Assembly (NCBI GenBank): GCA_016870355.1
Contig: VGBR01000001.1
Span: 183,574 to 247,573, forward strand
Source of the DNA: Actinomycetota bacterium
GTDB lineage: Bacteria; Actinomycetota; Acidimicrobiia; IMCC26256; PALSA-555
DNA length: 64,000 nucleotides
Reading direction: 5' to 3'
The notes under the pieces were generated by a model. The model searched no databases and was not told the origin of the DNA. It saw nothing but the letters and a program-made list of their open reading frames with translations. The translations under genes were made by a program, and so were the position numbers. Shown here piece by piece: positions 41,761-51,919 of this stretch. Position 1 is the first letter of the stretch; every line of letters begins with the position of its first letter.

Positions 41761-42258
41761 GTGTCTGCGTCGGAGTTCACGCACCTCGATCCTCTGGGCC
41801 GGGCCCGGATGGTCGACGTCACCGCCAAGGATCCGACGCACCGCCGGGCCGTCGCCCGCTGCAAGATCTTCATGGAGCCCGACACCGCCTCGAAGATCGC
41901 CACCGGGGCGATCACCAAGGGCGACGTGCTCGCCGTCGCTCGGGTAGCTGGCATCCAGGCCGCCAAGGCCACGCCCAGCCTCCTGCCGCTGTGCCACCCC
42001 CTCCTCGTGGGCTCGGTCTTCGTGAACTTCCGGATCGAGGAGAGCTACGTCGAGGTCGAGGCCCAGGTCGACACGGTCGACCGTACGGGGGTCGAGATGG
42101 AGGCCCTCACCGCCTGTGCGGTGGCGGCGCTCACCGTCTACGACATGTGCAAGTCGGTGGACCGGGGGATGACCATCGGCGAGCTGGCCCTCTGGGAGAA
42201 GACCGGCGGCCGCTCCGGCCACTATCGGCGCGCCGGTGGTGACGCAGCGGATTTCTGA
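41761..42258 (+). CDS. moaC: Cyclic pyranopterin monophosphate synthase
   Basis: FTHLDPLGRARMVDVTAKDPTHRRAVA; LLPLCHPLLVGSVFVNF; MEALTACAVAALTVYDMCKSVDRGM. Confidence 0.97.
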   Translation: MSASEFTHLDPLGRARMVDVTAKDPTHRRAVARCKIFMEPDTASKIATGAITKGDVLAVARVAGIQAAKATPSLLPLCHPLLVGSVFVNFRIEESYVEVEAQVDTVDRTGVEMEALTACAVAALTVYDMCKSVDRGMTIGELALWEKTGGRSGHYRRAGGDAADF

Positions 42259-42438
42259 GGCCGCAGCCAGACGCCGCAACGTATTCTCAGTGTTCTCAGA
42301 TCAGGGTTGTCCACTCGGAGTGCTGCCCGACTACCATCCTCGTCGTTCGAGCGGCATTCCTGTGGGTGCTGCTATGCCTTTGGTACGGTCCGCGGACCGG
42401 GCTGTGGTGAACTAGGTAGGCGGAGGACACCAAGAGTC

Positions 42439-43062
42439 TTGGCCATCGTCGTAGTGCTCGTGCTGGGTGTGCTGTGGGCCGCGGTCCTCGTGCCGCCGAT
42501 CCTGCGCTCTCGCGCGGAGTCGGGCGCGGCCGGCGGCATCAGCGACTTCTTCGGGCGCTTGCGTGACGGCCTCGGGCACCGTGCGCACGGTGATGCCGGC
42601 CTGCATCCGCTTCAGCCGATCGTTGGTCCGGTCAACCCGATGGGTGGACCGACTGGCCCGACCGCCTCGTACCAGGCGCCAATGGGTCCGGTGCACGTGC
42701 CGGGCGGCATGTCGCCGCAGCAACGTCGTCGGCGCGACGTGCTCGTCATCCTTCTCGCCGCCGTCGGACTCACGCTGCTCATGGCGTTGTTCTCCGGCAC
42801 CATCGCGTTCTGGGTCGTGCAGCTCCTCTCGGATGTGCTGCTCGGCGCGTACGTCTACCTCTTGCTCCAGATGAAGGCTCGCAACCGCGGCACTGAGCAG
42901 CGGCCCGCGGCCTTCCCCGCACACCCGGGTCCCGTCGTGCCAGCACTGCCGAACGTGCACGACCTCACGGCGCGCCGCTTCCCGCCGGCCACCGCCGCGT
43001 CACGGGTGGAGGCGCCGGGCGAGGTGACCGTCCTCGCGCTGCGCCGCAGCGCGTCCTGGTAG
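42439..43062 (+). CDS. Actinobacterial membrane protein of unknown function
   Basis: N-terminal TM LAIVVVLVLGVLWAAVLVPP plus two central TMs; TTG start inferred. Confidence 0.65.
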   Translation: MAIVVVLVLGVLWAAVLVPPILRSRAESGAAGGISDFFGRLRDGLGHRAHGDAGLHPLQPIVGPVNPMGGPTGPTASYQAPMGPVHVPGGMSPQQRRRRDVLVILLAAVGLTLLMALFSGTIAFWVVQLLSDVLLGAYVYLLLQMKARNRGTEQRPAAFPAHPGPVVPALPNVHDLTARRFPPATAASRVEAPGEVTVLALRRSASW

Positions 43063-43169
43063 ACGCGCTCGCGCACGACTTCAAGCTCCGCTCGAGACCG
43101 GTACGGCCGCGCGTCCGCCGGGGTCTCCCGCGCGCGACCGTCCGATCGTCGGGCCCACTCGCTCTTCAG

Positions 43170-43179
43170 TTGTCAAGGA
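43170..43179 (+). repeat. Flanking direct repeat (ttgtcaagga), left of HNH gene
   Basis: TCAGTTGTCAAGGA; matches TCGGTTGTCAAGGA at 44419-44431. Confidence 0.6.
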
Positions 43180-43202
43180 GCTGGTGGGGAAGTGATGCCT
43201 GT

Positions 43203-43234
43203 CACCATGACGCTCCGCTGCGGGCGTCAGGGTG
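43203..43234. terminator. Hairpin overlapping the HNH stop codon
   Basis: caccatgacgc-tccgctgcgg-gcgtcagggtg, 11-bp stem with one mismatch. Confidence 0.55.
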
Positions 43235-44342
43235 CTCGGGTGTGCCGGTCGACCCGAACGAGCGTGAGCCCGTCAGGTCGGGAAGGGTGGCCCTCGAGCC
43301 GGTAGGGGCCGTTGGGCACGAGCATCTGGTGGTGGCCGCACGGTCTGCCGGCCAGCACCAGGTTCTGCGGATCGTGCGAGCCGCCTTCGCACTGCGGAAT
43401 CAGGTGGTGCTCTTCGAGGCCGCGGCTCTCGTCGCAGCTGCCCACGCGGCAGTGCACATCGCGCGCTCGTACGAAGCGGCTGGTCTCGGCGGGCACGCAC
43501 TCGGTGTCGGTGCGCGCGCCCCAGAGCACGCCATCGTCGATGGTCACGTTCGAAACGGTCGCGTCGTCGAGCAACGCGCTCAGCGTGTCGCTTGCGATTG
43601 CCACGCCGTCCACTTCGGGCGGTCCCTGCGGCGGTACATGGAACGTGATGTGCGCACGCAACGGACCCGGTGTCGCATCGGAGTAGTTCTTGCAGAGATC
43701 CACGAGCGCGTCAGCACCGCGATGCGCGCGCGTGTCCCAGGGTTCGCCCTTCGGCGGCTTCATTCGCTCGACCATCCGTTCAAGCACGGACTTCACGAGC
43801 GCGCCCTCGACGTCGGGGAGTCGGCCGCGCACGCCGAGCATGCCGCTGCCCGGCTCCCACCACCAACGCAGCTCGCGCGCTTCTCGGCGCGCCGCTGCCT
43901 CGTCGCTCGTGACGCCTCGTTGCGAACGGGCCATGCGCTCGAGATCGACCGGTGAGCAGTTGGGGCCACGTCGTGCCCACTCGGCGTCGGTCTCGGGGGT
44001 CGCGAGCTCCGCAAGCGGGCGGAGCTGATCTGCGGACAACAACCCTGCGTGGGCCGCGGCGGCGATGGCGGGCAATGCCTCCAGCTGGCGCGCCAGCTCC
44101 ACGTTCTGCCGCGCCGTTCGCGGCGACTCGCCGTGGCGGCTCTGCAGGACGTCATCACGGAGGTCGACCTGCTGGCGTTCGTCGAGGACCCGCCGGGCGA
44201 GCAGCTCCTTGACCCGCAGGGCTCGCTGCTGGGCGAGGAGGTCGTGGACGAACGTGCACAGCCATTCAGATGTGTGGGTGCGGAGCTCGTCGAGGAAGGC
44301 CTTGCTGTCGAACCCAGTGTCGGTCTCGGTCGCAGCAGCCAC
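43227..44342 (-). CDS. HNH endonuclease / DUF222 (REP13E12-like) protein
   Basis: N-terminal DUF222-like helical region; CHCRVGSCDESRGLEEHHLIPQCEGGSHDPQNLVLAGRPCGHHQ-type HNH end. Confidence 0.9.
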   Translation of the reverse strand: MAAATETDTGFDSKAFLDELRTHTSEWLCTFVHDLLAQQRALRVKELLARRVLDERQQVDLRDDVLQSRHGESPRTARQNVELARQLEALPAIAAAAHAGLLSADQLRPLAELATPETDAEWARRGPNCSPVDLERMARSQRGVTSDEAAARREARELRWWWEPGSGMLGVRGRLPDVEGALVKSVLERMVERMKPPKGEPWDTRAHRGADALVDLCKNYSDATPGPLRAHITFHVPPQGPPEVDGVAIASDTLSALLDDATVSNVTIDDGVLWGARTDTECVPAETSRFVRARDVHCRVGSCDESRGLEEHHLIPQCEGGSHDPQNLVLAGRPCGHHQMLVPNGPYRLEGHPSRPDGLTLVRVDRHTRAP

Positions 44343-44421
44343 GGCACCTCCCTAGGTCTCCGTCGTTCGAATGGGACTCAGCGGGGAAGTGCTCTGAGCA
44401 CCGTATCGAACGTGCGTTCGG

Positions 44422-44431
44422 TTGTCAAGGA
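44422..44431 (+). repeat. Flanking direct repeat (ttgtcaagga), right of HNH gene
   Basis: Same orientation as copy at 43170. Confidence 0.6.
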
Positions 44432-44502
44432 CACGGTACCCACGGGGTGTGACAGCCAAGAACACAGCCCTGACCTGCGAAAACGCCGTCGAAGAGGCGG
44501 CT

Positions 44503-44952
44503 TCAGGCGCTCTTGGGCCAGATGATGAAGACGAAGACCAGGAGGAAGATCAGACCGATCACGACGACGACCGCGGTCATGAGCATCCGGAATCGCCGGA
44601 GGTCGGCGGCGCGGTCGACCCGGGCCGACCACAGCTCGAACTCGCGCTCGTCCTCGGGTGCCGTCGCCCGTGCGGCCGTGGCGTGCCGGGGTGGCGGTGT
44701 GGCCGGCCGAGCGCGCGCCGGTGCGTCGGCACTGAGGAGGCGGTCGTACTCGGCGCGGCGCGTGGGATCGCCGAGCACATCCCAGGCGTCGTTGATCGCA
44801 GCCATCACGTCAGCCGCGGCGGAGCCGTCGACGCGCCGGTCCGGGTGCGCGTCGAGCGCCTTGCGTCGATACGCCTGACGAAGCTCTGCCGCCGTCGCGT
44901 CGCGACGCACACCAAGTCGTTCGTAGTGGTTCGTGCGACGCAGCCTACGCAC
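44503..44952 (-). CDS. J-domain protein with C-terminal TM
   Basis: NHYERLGVRRDATAAELRQAYRRKALDAHPDRRVDG; variant of HPD motif present; TM at C-terminus. Confidence 0.88.
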   Translation of the reverse strand: MRRLRRTNHYERLGVRRDATAAELRQAYRRKALDAHPDRRVDGSAAADVMAAINDAWDVLGDPTRRAEYDRLLSADAPARARPATPPPRHATAARATAPEDEREFELWSARVDRAADLRRFRMLMTAVVVVIGLIFLLVFVFIIWPKSA

Positions 44953-45000
44953 GTCGACCCAGAAGCCGCGACGACGCGCTTTGGTAGCGTTGACGGTTCC

Positions 45001-45077
45001 GGGGGTGTAGCTCAGTCCGGTAGAGCGCTACGTTCGCAACGTAGAAGTCGTGGGTTCAAGTCCCATCACCTCCACCA
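45001..45077 (+). tRNA. tRNA-Ala(CGC), CCA encoded
   Basis: Cloverleaf gggggtg..cacctccacca, anticodon loop ttCGCaa, G3:U70 identity pair. Confidence 0.95.
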
Positions 45078-45080
45078 ATC

Positions 45081-45246
45081 GTGACATTCTCGAACCGGGG
45101 CGCGTGTCTGCGTCCCGGTTCTTCATTTCCTGATCCAGGGTGGAGATGAGGTCCTCAGCAAGGAGTGCAGCGAAGGGCTCTGTCAGCTTCACCGCTGTAA
45201 CGCCGTCGATGTCCACGTAGATCTCGTCGAAGAACGCTCGATTCAT
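45081..45246 (-). pseudogene. C-terminal fragment of a large serine recombinase
   Basis: [33 protein letters not shown] resembles the C-terminal region of serine recombinases; no catalytic domain. Confidence 0.6.
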
Positions 45247-45425
45247 CGAACGTGTCGACGCTGCCGATCGCGCTGTACCCGGACATGAAGATCGGCCAGA
45301 TCTCCTTCTTCCGCATGAGCACGCCTGCCGAGAATCCCTACGGCAGCGACAGCACCGGCTCGAAGTATCAGGGGCAGCGCCGGCCGACGCCGTCGCGCTA
45401 CTACCTCAACTTCCGCGAGAAGTAG
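45246..45425 (+). pseudogene. dcd: 3' fragment of dCTP deaminase
   Basis: [59 protein letters not shown], typical actinobacterial Dcd C-terminus; no N-terminal part. Confidence 0.85.
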
Positions 45426-45428
45426 CGC

Positions 45429-46715
45429 TCACCCGACGCCGCAGCTGTTCTCGATGAAGCTCTCGAGGCGCTCCGACGCGGCGTCGAGAGCCGGGTCGTC
45501 GCCGGCAGCTGGGGCCGCGGCAAGCGAGAAGTCGGCGGCCTCGAGTTGGGTGAGCAGCGCGTCGAGTGCGCGGCTCAGGAGCGCAGTGTCGGCCGCGATC
45601 GCGTCGGGCGCGAGCGGCTTGAGGCGTCCGAGGTATTCCGCGTTCGTCCGGAAGTAGTCCTCGACATCTTCGGGCGCCGGCGACGCGGGTCCCTTGGCGC
45701 CACCGCTGGCATTGCGCGGCAACGTCTCGACCCATTCCGCAGCCACCTCACAGAAGTCCTCGGACGCGGCTGTCGTGGTCGTCGTCGGCCTGCTGTCGCT
45801 GGATCCTCCGCCGCTGAGCGCGGCGAAGACGCCCGCAGCTGCGACTGCGGTCGCGAGCGCTACCCCGCCGACCGCGAGCCTTCGCGTCGAGCCCAGGCCG
45901 GGCGGGTACGACCGTCCCCCACTCGTACCCGACCGGGTCTCGAGGGCGCCGAGCGTGCGGTCGCGGAGGATTGCCGGCGCCGTCGCAATCGGCACGGTGG
46001 CGAGCAGCGCGATCGGGCTCGCCAGCGCTCGCCGCCGCTCGAAGCACGTCTCGCACGAGTCGACATGCCGCGTGACCCGACGGCGGACGTCCGGCGCATA
46101 CGCGCCGTCCCAATCAGCGAGCATCGCAGCGAGCTCGGGGCAGTCGCGCCGTCCGAGGCGCGCCACCAGCAGCGCGCCGAGCGCACGCTCGACCCGCTTG
46201 CGGACATTCGAGGCCAACACGTATGCGTGTTCGCGTCGAACGCCCAGCGCGTCCGCAAGCTCGGCACCGTCGAGACCTTGGCGCACGCTCAGATCGAGGA
46301 CGGCCCGGTCGCGCGGTTCCAGCCCACCAGCCGCGGCCCAAACGAGCTCACGCAGCTCGGCTTCCTCGACTTGCAGTTCCGGACTTTCCGCCGCGGGCGC
46401 CGCCATGTCCGGCGGCTCCTGGAGATCGAAGCCTGCGCTGCGGCGGGCGCGACGGAGTGCCTCGTGCCGCGCGATCGCGTACAGCCAGGCGCGCACTCGC
46501 GCCGGATCACGTAGGCGCGCGAGGTGCTGCCAGGCGAGCATGAAGGTCTCCTGGGTCGCGTCGGCCGCCTCCTCGTTGCTGCGCAAGGTCGCCCGACAGA
46601 AGTCGTGGATCCGGTCGGCGTACCGGTCGTAGATCGCGGCGAAGGCGTCGCGGTCGCCCGCGAGCGCCTGCGCCACGAGTTCGGCGTCGTCGTTCGTCAC
46701 TTCACGCGGTGACAC
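45429..46715 (-). CDS. ECF sigma factor fused to ZAS-like zinc finger, TM helix and extracellular domain
   Basis: Sigma region 2 (DRDAFAAIYDRYADRIHDFCRATLRSNEEAADATQETF), region 4, HVDSCETC (Hx3Cx2C), TM LAVGGVALATAVAAAGVFAAL, TTTTTAASEDFC..ENSCGVG domain. Confidence 0.88.
   Translation of the reverse strand: MSPREVTNDDAELVAQALAGDRDAFAAIYDRYADRIHDFCRATLRSNEEAADATQETFMLAWQHLARLRDPARVRAWLYAIARHEALRRARRSAGFDLQEPPDMAAPAAESPELQVEEAELRELVWAAAGGLEPRDRAVLDLSVRQGLDGAELADALGVRREHAYVLASNVRKRVERALGALLVARLGRRDCPELAAMLADWDGAYAPDVRRRVTRHVDSCETCFERRRALASPIALLATVPIATAPAILRDRTLGALETRSGTSGGRSYPPGLGSTRRLAVGGVALATAVAAAGVFAALSGGGSSDSRPTTTTTAASEDFCEVAAEWVETLPRNASGGAKGPASPAPEDVEDYFRTNAEYLGRLKPLAPDAIAADTALLSRALDALLTQLEAADFSLAAAPAAGDDPALDAASERLESFIENSCGVG
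45646..45785. repeat. 140-bp near-identical block, copy in sigma-fusion gene
   Basis: 3 mismatches over 140 nt to 46931-47070. Confidence 0.92.
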
Positions 46716-47178
46716 CGCACGCGGTCTCGATGTAGCTCTCCAGCGTGGCGCGGTCGGCCAGAAGCGTCGGGTCCGACGCGTTCGCCGCCGCGACCGAGAA
46801 GTCGAAGTTGCTGGCCTCGAGATCCTCGAGCAGTCCGACCGACGCCGGGTGCAGCCGGCTCAGAGCATCGGCGACAGCGGGCGTCGCCTGGCCCGAGAGC
46901 TCGTCGAGTCGCCCGAGGTACTCGGTGTCGGTCCGGAAGTAATCCTCGACATCTTCCGGCGCCGGCGACGCGGGTCCCTGGGCGCCACCGCTGGCATTGC
47001 GCGGCAACGTCTCGACCCATTCCGCAGCCACCTCACAGAAGTCCTCGGACGCGGCTGTCGTGGTCGTCGTTGCGCTCGCCGACGTGCTGTCGTCGGACGA
47101 ACAGGCCCCTGCGCTGAGCGCAAGGGCGGCGGCGGCCACGGCCAGCAGGTACGAGCGGTGCCTTGAACGGTTGGTCAT
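46702..47178 (-). CDS. Lipoprotein carrying the same extracellular domain
   Basis: Lipobox LALSAGACSSDD; TTTTTAASEDFCEVAAEWVETLPRNASGGAQGPASPAPEDVEDYFRT; overlaps start of the sigma gene by 14 nt. Confidence 0.88.
   Translation of the reverse strand: MTNRSRHRSYLLAVAAAALALSAGACSSDDSTSASATTTTTAASEDFCEVAAEWVETLPRNASGGAQGPASPAPEDVEDYFRTDTEYLGRLDELSGQATPAVADALSRLHPASVGLLEDLEASNFDFSVAAANASDPTLLADRATLESYIETACGVTA
46931..47070. repeat. 140-bp near-identical block, copy in lipoprotein gene
   Basis: See 45646-45785. Confidence 0.92.
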
Positions 47179-47220
47179 TGGGGTCCTCCCCCTCTCGGGC
47201 CGGTACGGAGCGCACCGGCT

Positions 47221-47433
47221 TCACCCGTTCAGAGATCCCTCGACCGGAAATCTAAAAGACCTGGCGGCGGATTTCTCGCTTCCGAGCTCGGTCAACAGCG
47301 CCTGGCCGGGCTCGTCCTGGATGTCGGCGACGACACAGCGCGCGCCCTCCTCGACGAATCGGCGGACCGTTCCCGCACCGATGCCGCTCGCCGCGCCGGT
47401 GATGACCGCGACCTTTCCGTCGAGCCGTGTCAT
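47221..47433 (-). pseudogene. N-terminal fragment of a short-chain dehydrogenase/reductase
   Basis: MTRLDGKVAVITGAASGIGAGTVRRFVEEGARCVVADIQDEPGQALLTELGSE then unrelated 16 aa and stop; catalytic YxxxK part missing. Confidence 0.85.
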
Positions 47434-47591
47434 CGTCTCGTCCCTTCGTCCGCGACTTCGGCGGCACCGAAGGTACCGCCTGTTCGCGACAGCTCGGCGA
47501 GCTCCTCGACGAGCGCGGGCGTCATGAGGTCGGTTATGTGCCCGCGCAGCCCGTCGCGCCATGCGATCGGGTCACCGCTGAGGCCCGTCAG
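47430..47591 (-). CDS. Small ORF (~53 codons) between cupin-like gene and SDR fragment
   Basis: LTGLSGDPIAWRDGLRGHITDLMTPALVEELAELSRTGGTFGAAEVADEGTRR; ATGA overlap with SDR start; no ATG/GTG at the expected start. Confidence 0.4.
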   Translation of the reverse strand: MTGLSGDPIAWRDGLRGHITDLMTPALVEELAELSRTGGTFGAAEVADEGTRR

Positions 47592-48060
47592 GCCGGTCCC
47601 GCGTTGAGGTCGAAGTCGGCGAGCAGGCTCTCGATCGTCACGTCGAACACGACGGTGCCGTTCGGGTCGATGATCTCGTAGAGGCTGCCTGTGTCGGTAT
47701 GGCACCCGAAGAACGCGAGCCCGCCCTCCGGCCCGCCGCACTCGAGGTGTGGCAGCGACTCGGGGCCGGTGAGCGCGTAGTCGCCGGCGCGCCGCACGCG
47801 CTCGGGGCGACGGGTGCCGTCGGGCTCGATGTCGACCAGGTGCTGCTCGCCGTCGAGCACGAGCACCGTCGTGGTCGCGGTGTGACGGTGGATGTGGCAG
47901 TGGCCGCCGTCGCTCCCCCACCGCACGAGCATGTCGAGTGTGCCTCGCGCAGCGTCGTGGCCGAGGATCGTGTAGTCGTGATGGACGAAGTAGCCGTCGT
48001 CGGGCTCGCCGTTCACCTCGCGCCAGCGGTAGCGGGACGGGTCGAACGGGTTCGGTGCGG

Positions 48061-48064
<4 letters not shown>
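47588..48064 (-). CDS. Cupin-like small protein
   Basis: DMLVRWGSDGGHCHIHRHTATTTVLVLDGEQHLVDIEPDG; ATGA overlap with monooxygenase gene. Confidence 0.75.
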
Positions 48065-49869
<1,805 letters not shown>

Positions 49870-49930
49870 CGCCGACTCCGGGCGAGGCCGTCGGCGCTGA
49901 TGACGACCTTCGATCGACTCGAGCTCCGCT

Positions 49931-50770
49931 TCACTCGCTGACCCATCCCCCCTTGCCGGGGTCGCGGCCCTGATCCACCAGATCCTGCATGTTCTTGTGG
50001 ATCACCTCGCGGACGTCGGTGTGGTGCGCGGTGAGCGTGACCATGTCGTTGGACCACTGGAGGTGCACTCGCAGCCCCATCAGCTCCCAGGCGCGCTTGA
50101 CGAGGAGCTTGGTCGCCCGGAGGGTGGTCAAGGGGGCTTCGGCGATCTCGGCCGCGATCTCGTAGGTCGTCGACTCGAGGTCGTCGCGAGCCACGACGTG
50201 GTTCACCAGATGGAACTCGAGCGCCTGCTGCGCGGTGAGGCGTTGCCGCCGGTAGAGATACTCGTAGGTGAGCTTCCAGTTCATGAACACCCACGGCTCG
50301 ATCATGGTCTCGGCGCCCGGCAGGCCCATGAGCTTCACGTGCGGCATCTGGAACCAGGCGTCGTCGGACGCGATGGTGATGTCCGGGAGCAAGGCCCAGT
50401 ACGTCCCGCAACCGGCCGCGTACCCATGCACGGCAGCGATCGTCGGCTTGGGGAACTCCCAGAGGCGGAGCACCGGGTCGAGGAACAGCGTCGACTGGCC
50501 CGTCCATGTGGTTCCGCTCCGCTCGAAGTTCTCGATGAACTCCGGGTAGTCGCCGGAGCCGAGGTGGCCGGCACAGAAGCCCTTGCCGTTCGCCTTGATC
50601 ACCACGACCTTGACGTCGTAGTCGGCCTCGGCGAGATCGAGCGCCTCGTCGAACGCCCACACCATGTCGTGGTCCTGCAGGTTCGCCTGCGCGCCGTTGT
50701 CGAGTGTGAGCGTCGCGATGCCGTCGGCGGACTCGTAGATGAGGCGATCGCGTAGGCGGGTTGCTTCCAT
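49931..50770 (-). CDS. Enoyl-CoA hydratase/isomerase family protein
   Basis: VVVIKANGKGFCAGHLGSGDYPEF; PTIAAVHGYAAGCGTYWALLPDITIASDDAWFQMP. Confidence 0.93.
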   Translation of the reverse strand: MEATRLRDRLIYESADGIATLTLDNGAQANLQDHDMVWAFDEALDLAEADYDVKVVVIKANGKGFCAGHLGSGDYPEFIENFERSGTTWTGQSTLFLDPVLRLWEFPKPTIAAVHGYAAGCGTYWALLPDITIASDDAWFQMPHVKLMGLPGAETMIEPWVFMNWKLTYEYLYRRQRLTAQQALEFHLVNHVVARDDLESTTYEIAAEIAEAPLTTLRATKLLVKRAWELMGLRVHLQWSNDMVTLTAHHTDVREVIHKNMQDLVDQGRDPGKGGWVSE

Positions 50771-50884
50771 CTGGTGTCTCTTCCTCCCTCAGGTCATCGG
50801 GGCGCAACCGCGTCCCAGAACGGCTGCCACGTGACGGCCGCGACCCGATCGTCGAGCTTCATCGCACCTCGAGCACGGGGCCGA

Positions 50885-51493
50885 TCATGACGCATCCCGC
50901 GGTCGCTGCTCACTCGAGCCGTCGTCGGGTTCGAAGCGCGGCTCGGGGGCAGCGTCGCGACCCACCAGGGCTCGCAGCCGCGCGACCCGGTGGTCGTCGG
51001 GCCCCAGGAGGTCGACGAGCCAACCGAGCGCGTGGTGCGCCTCGGCATCGCCGGCGGCGAGCATCGCCTCGATGTCGGCCCAGTCCTTCGTGCGGTCGAA
51101 GAACGCCTTGAAGACGATGAGCTCGGTGGCGCCGAGGATGGGGATCGCCGTGTCGGCAAAGGGGACGCGCTGTGCATCGAGACGAGCAAGGTCGTGGAAC
51201 CGGTGCGTCGTGAAGAAGAGGTCGACCGGCGTGTCGTCCCAGAAGAGCCGCACCTGACCGTCGCGCTCGACGGTCGCGCGATCGTCGTCGCCGGAAGCCA
51301 CCCCCGGCGGGAGCGCAGCGAAGACCGTCGCGGCCTGCCCGGGGTCGACGAAGACGTTCACGTCGATGTCGCGGGTGGCTCGGGGTTCCTCGGTATGGAA
51401 TGCAAGCGCCAGCGCGCCGCCGAACGCGTGCGGGATCGAGGCGCGATCCAACGCGTGGTGGATCGCCACGATCTTCTCGCTCAGCGGATCCAT
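50885..51493 (-). CDS. Nucleotidyltransferase, AbiEii/MenT-like toxin candidate
   Basis: IPHAFGGALALAFHTEEPRATRDIDVNVFVDP; VDLFFTTHRFHDL; ILGATELIVFKAFFDRTKDWADIEAML. Confidence 0.82.
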   Translation of the reverse strand: MDPLSEKIVAIHHALDRASIPHAFGGALALAFHTEEPRATRDIDVNVFVDPGQAATVFAALPPGVASGDDDRATVERDGQVRLFWDDTPVDLFFTTHRFHDLARLDAQRVPFADTAIPILGATELIVFKAFFDRTKDWADIEAMLAAGDAEAHHALGWLVDLLGPDDHRVARLRALVGRDAAPEPRFEPDDGSSEQRPRDAS

Positions 51494-51825
51494 CAGCCCG
51501 GCCGAGGGGAGGCCGAGTGGGGGAACGGCGGGTAGGCGAGCCGGCGCGAGGCCCGGCGTCTCGGGAGCCGGTCGGCGAGCTCGAGCACCTCGGCAAGCCG
51601 CTGGGCCGAGACCGATGGATCGAGGTGGCGAACCGGCTCGATCTCGACCACGAGCGTGGCGCCGGTCGCGGCCACGAGCCGTTCGAGGGTGCCGACCGTC
51701 GGATCCCGGGTGCCGGACTCGTACGCGACCACTGCGGCGGGCGACGTGTGGGCCCGGCGAGCCAGCTCCCGCTTGGAGATCCCCGCATGCTCCCGGGTCT
51801 TCTGCACGATCCAGCCTGTCTCCAT
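51493..51825 (-). CDS. XRE-family HTH protein, antitoxin candidate
   Basis: IVQKTREHAGISKRELARRAHTSPAAVVAYESGTRDPTVGTLERLVAATG; abuts the nucleotidyltransferase gene. Confidence 0.85.
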   Translation of the reverse strand: METGWIVQKTREHAGISKRELARRAHTSPAAVVAYESGTRDPTVGTLERLVAATGATLVVEIEPVRHLDPSVSAQRLAEVLELADRLPRRRASRRLAYPPFPHSASPRPG

Positions 51826-51830
51826 GGAGC

Positions 51831-51847
51831 ACAGGGTACCACCCTGT
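51831..51847. promoter_or_regulatory. Inverted repeat 1 upstream of XRE gene
   Basis: acagggt-acc-accctgt. Confidence 0.65.
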
Positions 51848-51865
51848 TATCGGATCCGATAACAG
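51844..51865. promoter_or_regulatory. 22-bp perfect palindrome, candidate operator
   Basis: ctgttatcggatccgataacag. Confidence 0.8.
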
Positions 51866-51919
51866 ATGAGCGGCGGGTTCGGCAACGGCGTCGTGTACCT
51901 CCGTTACTTTGCTGGGCTG

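Noticed and set aside
45001-45080. Minus-strand peptide LVEVMGLEPTTSTLRT as protein
   Set aside because: Common artefact of translating the antisense of a tRNA gene.
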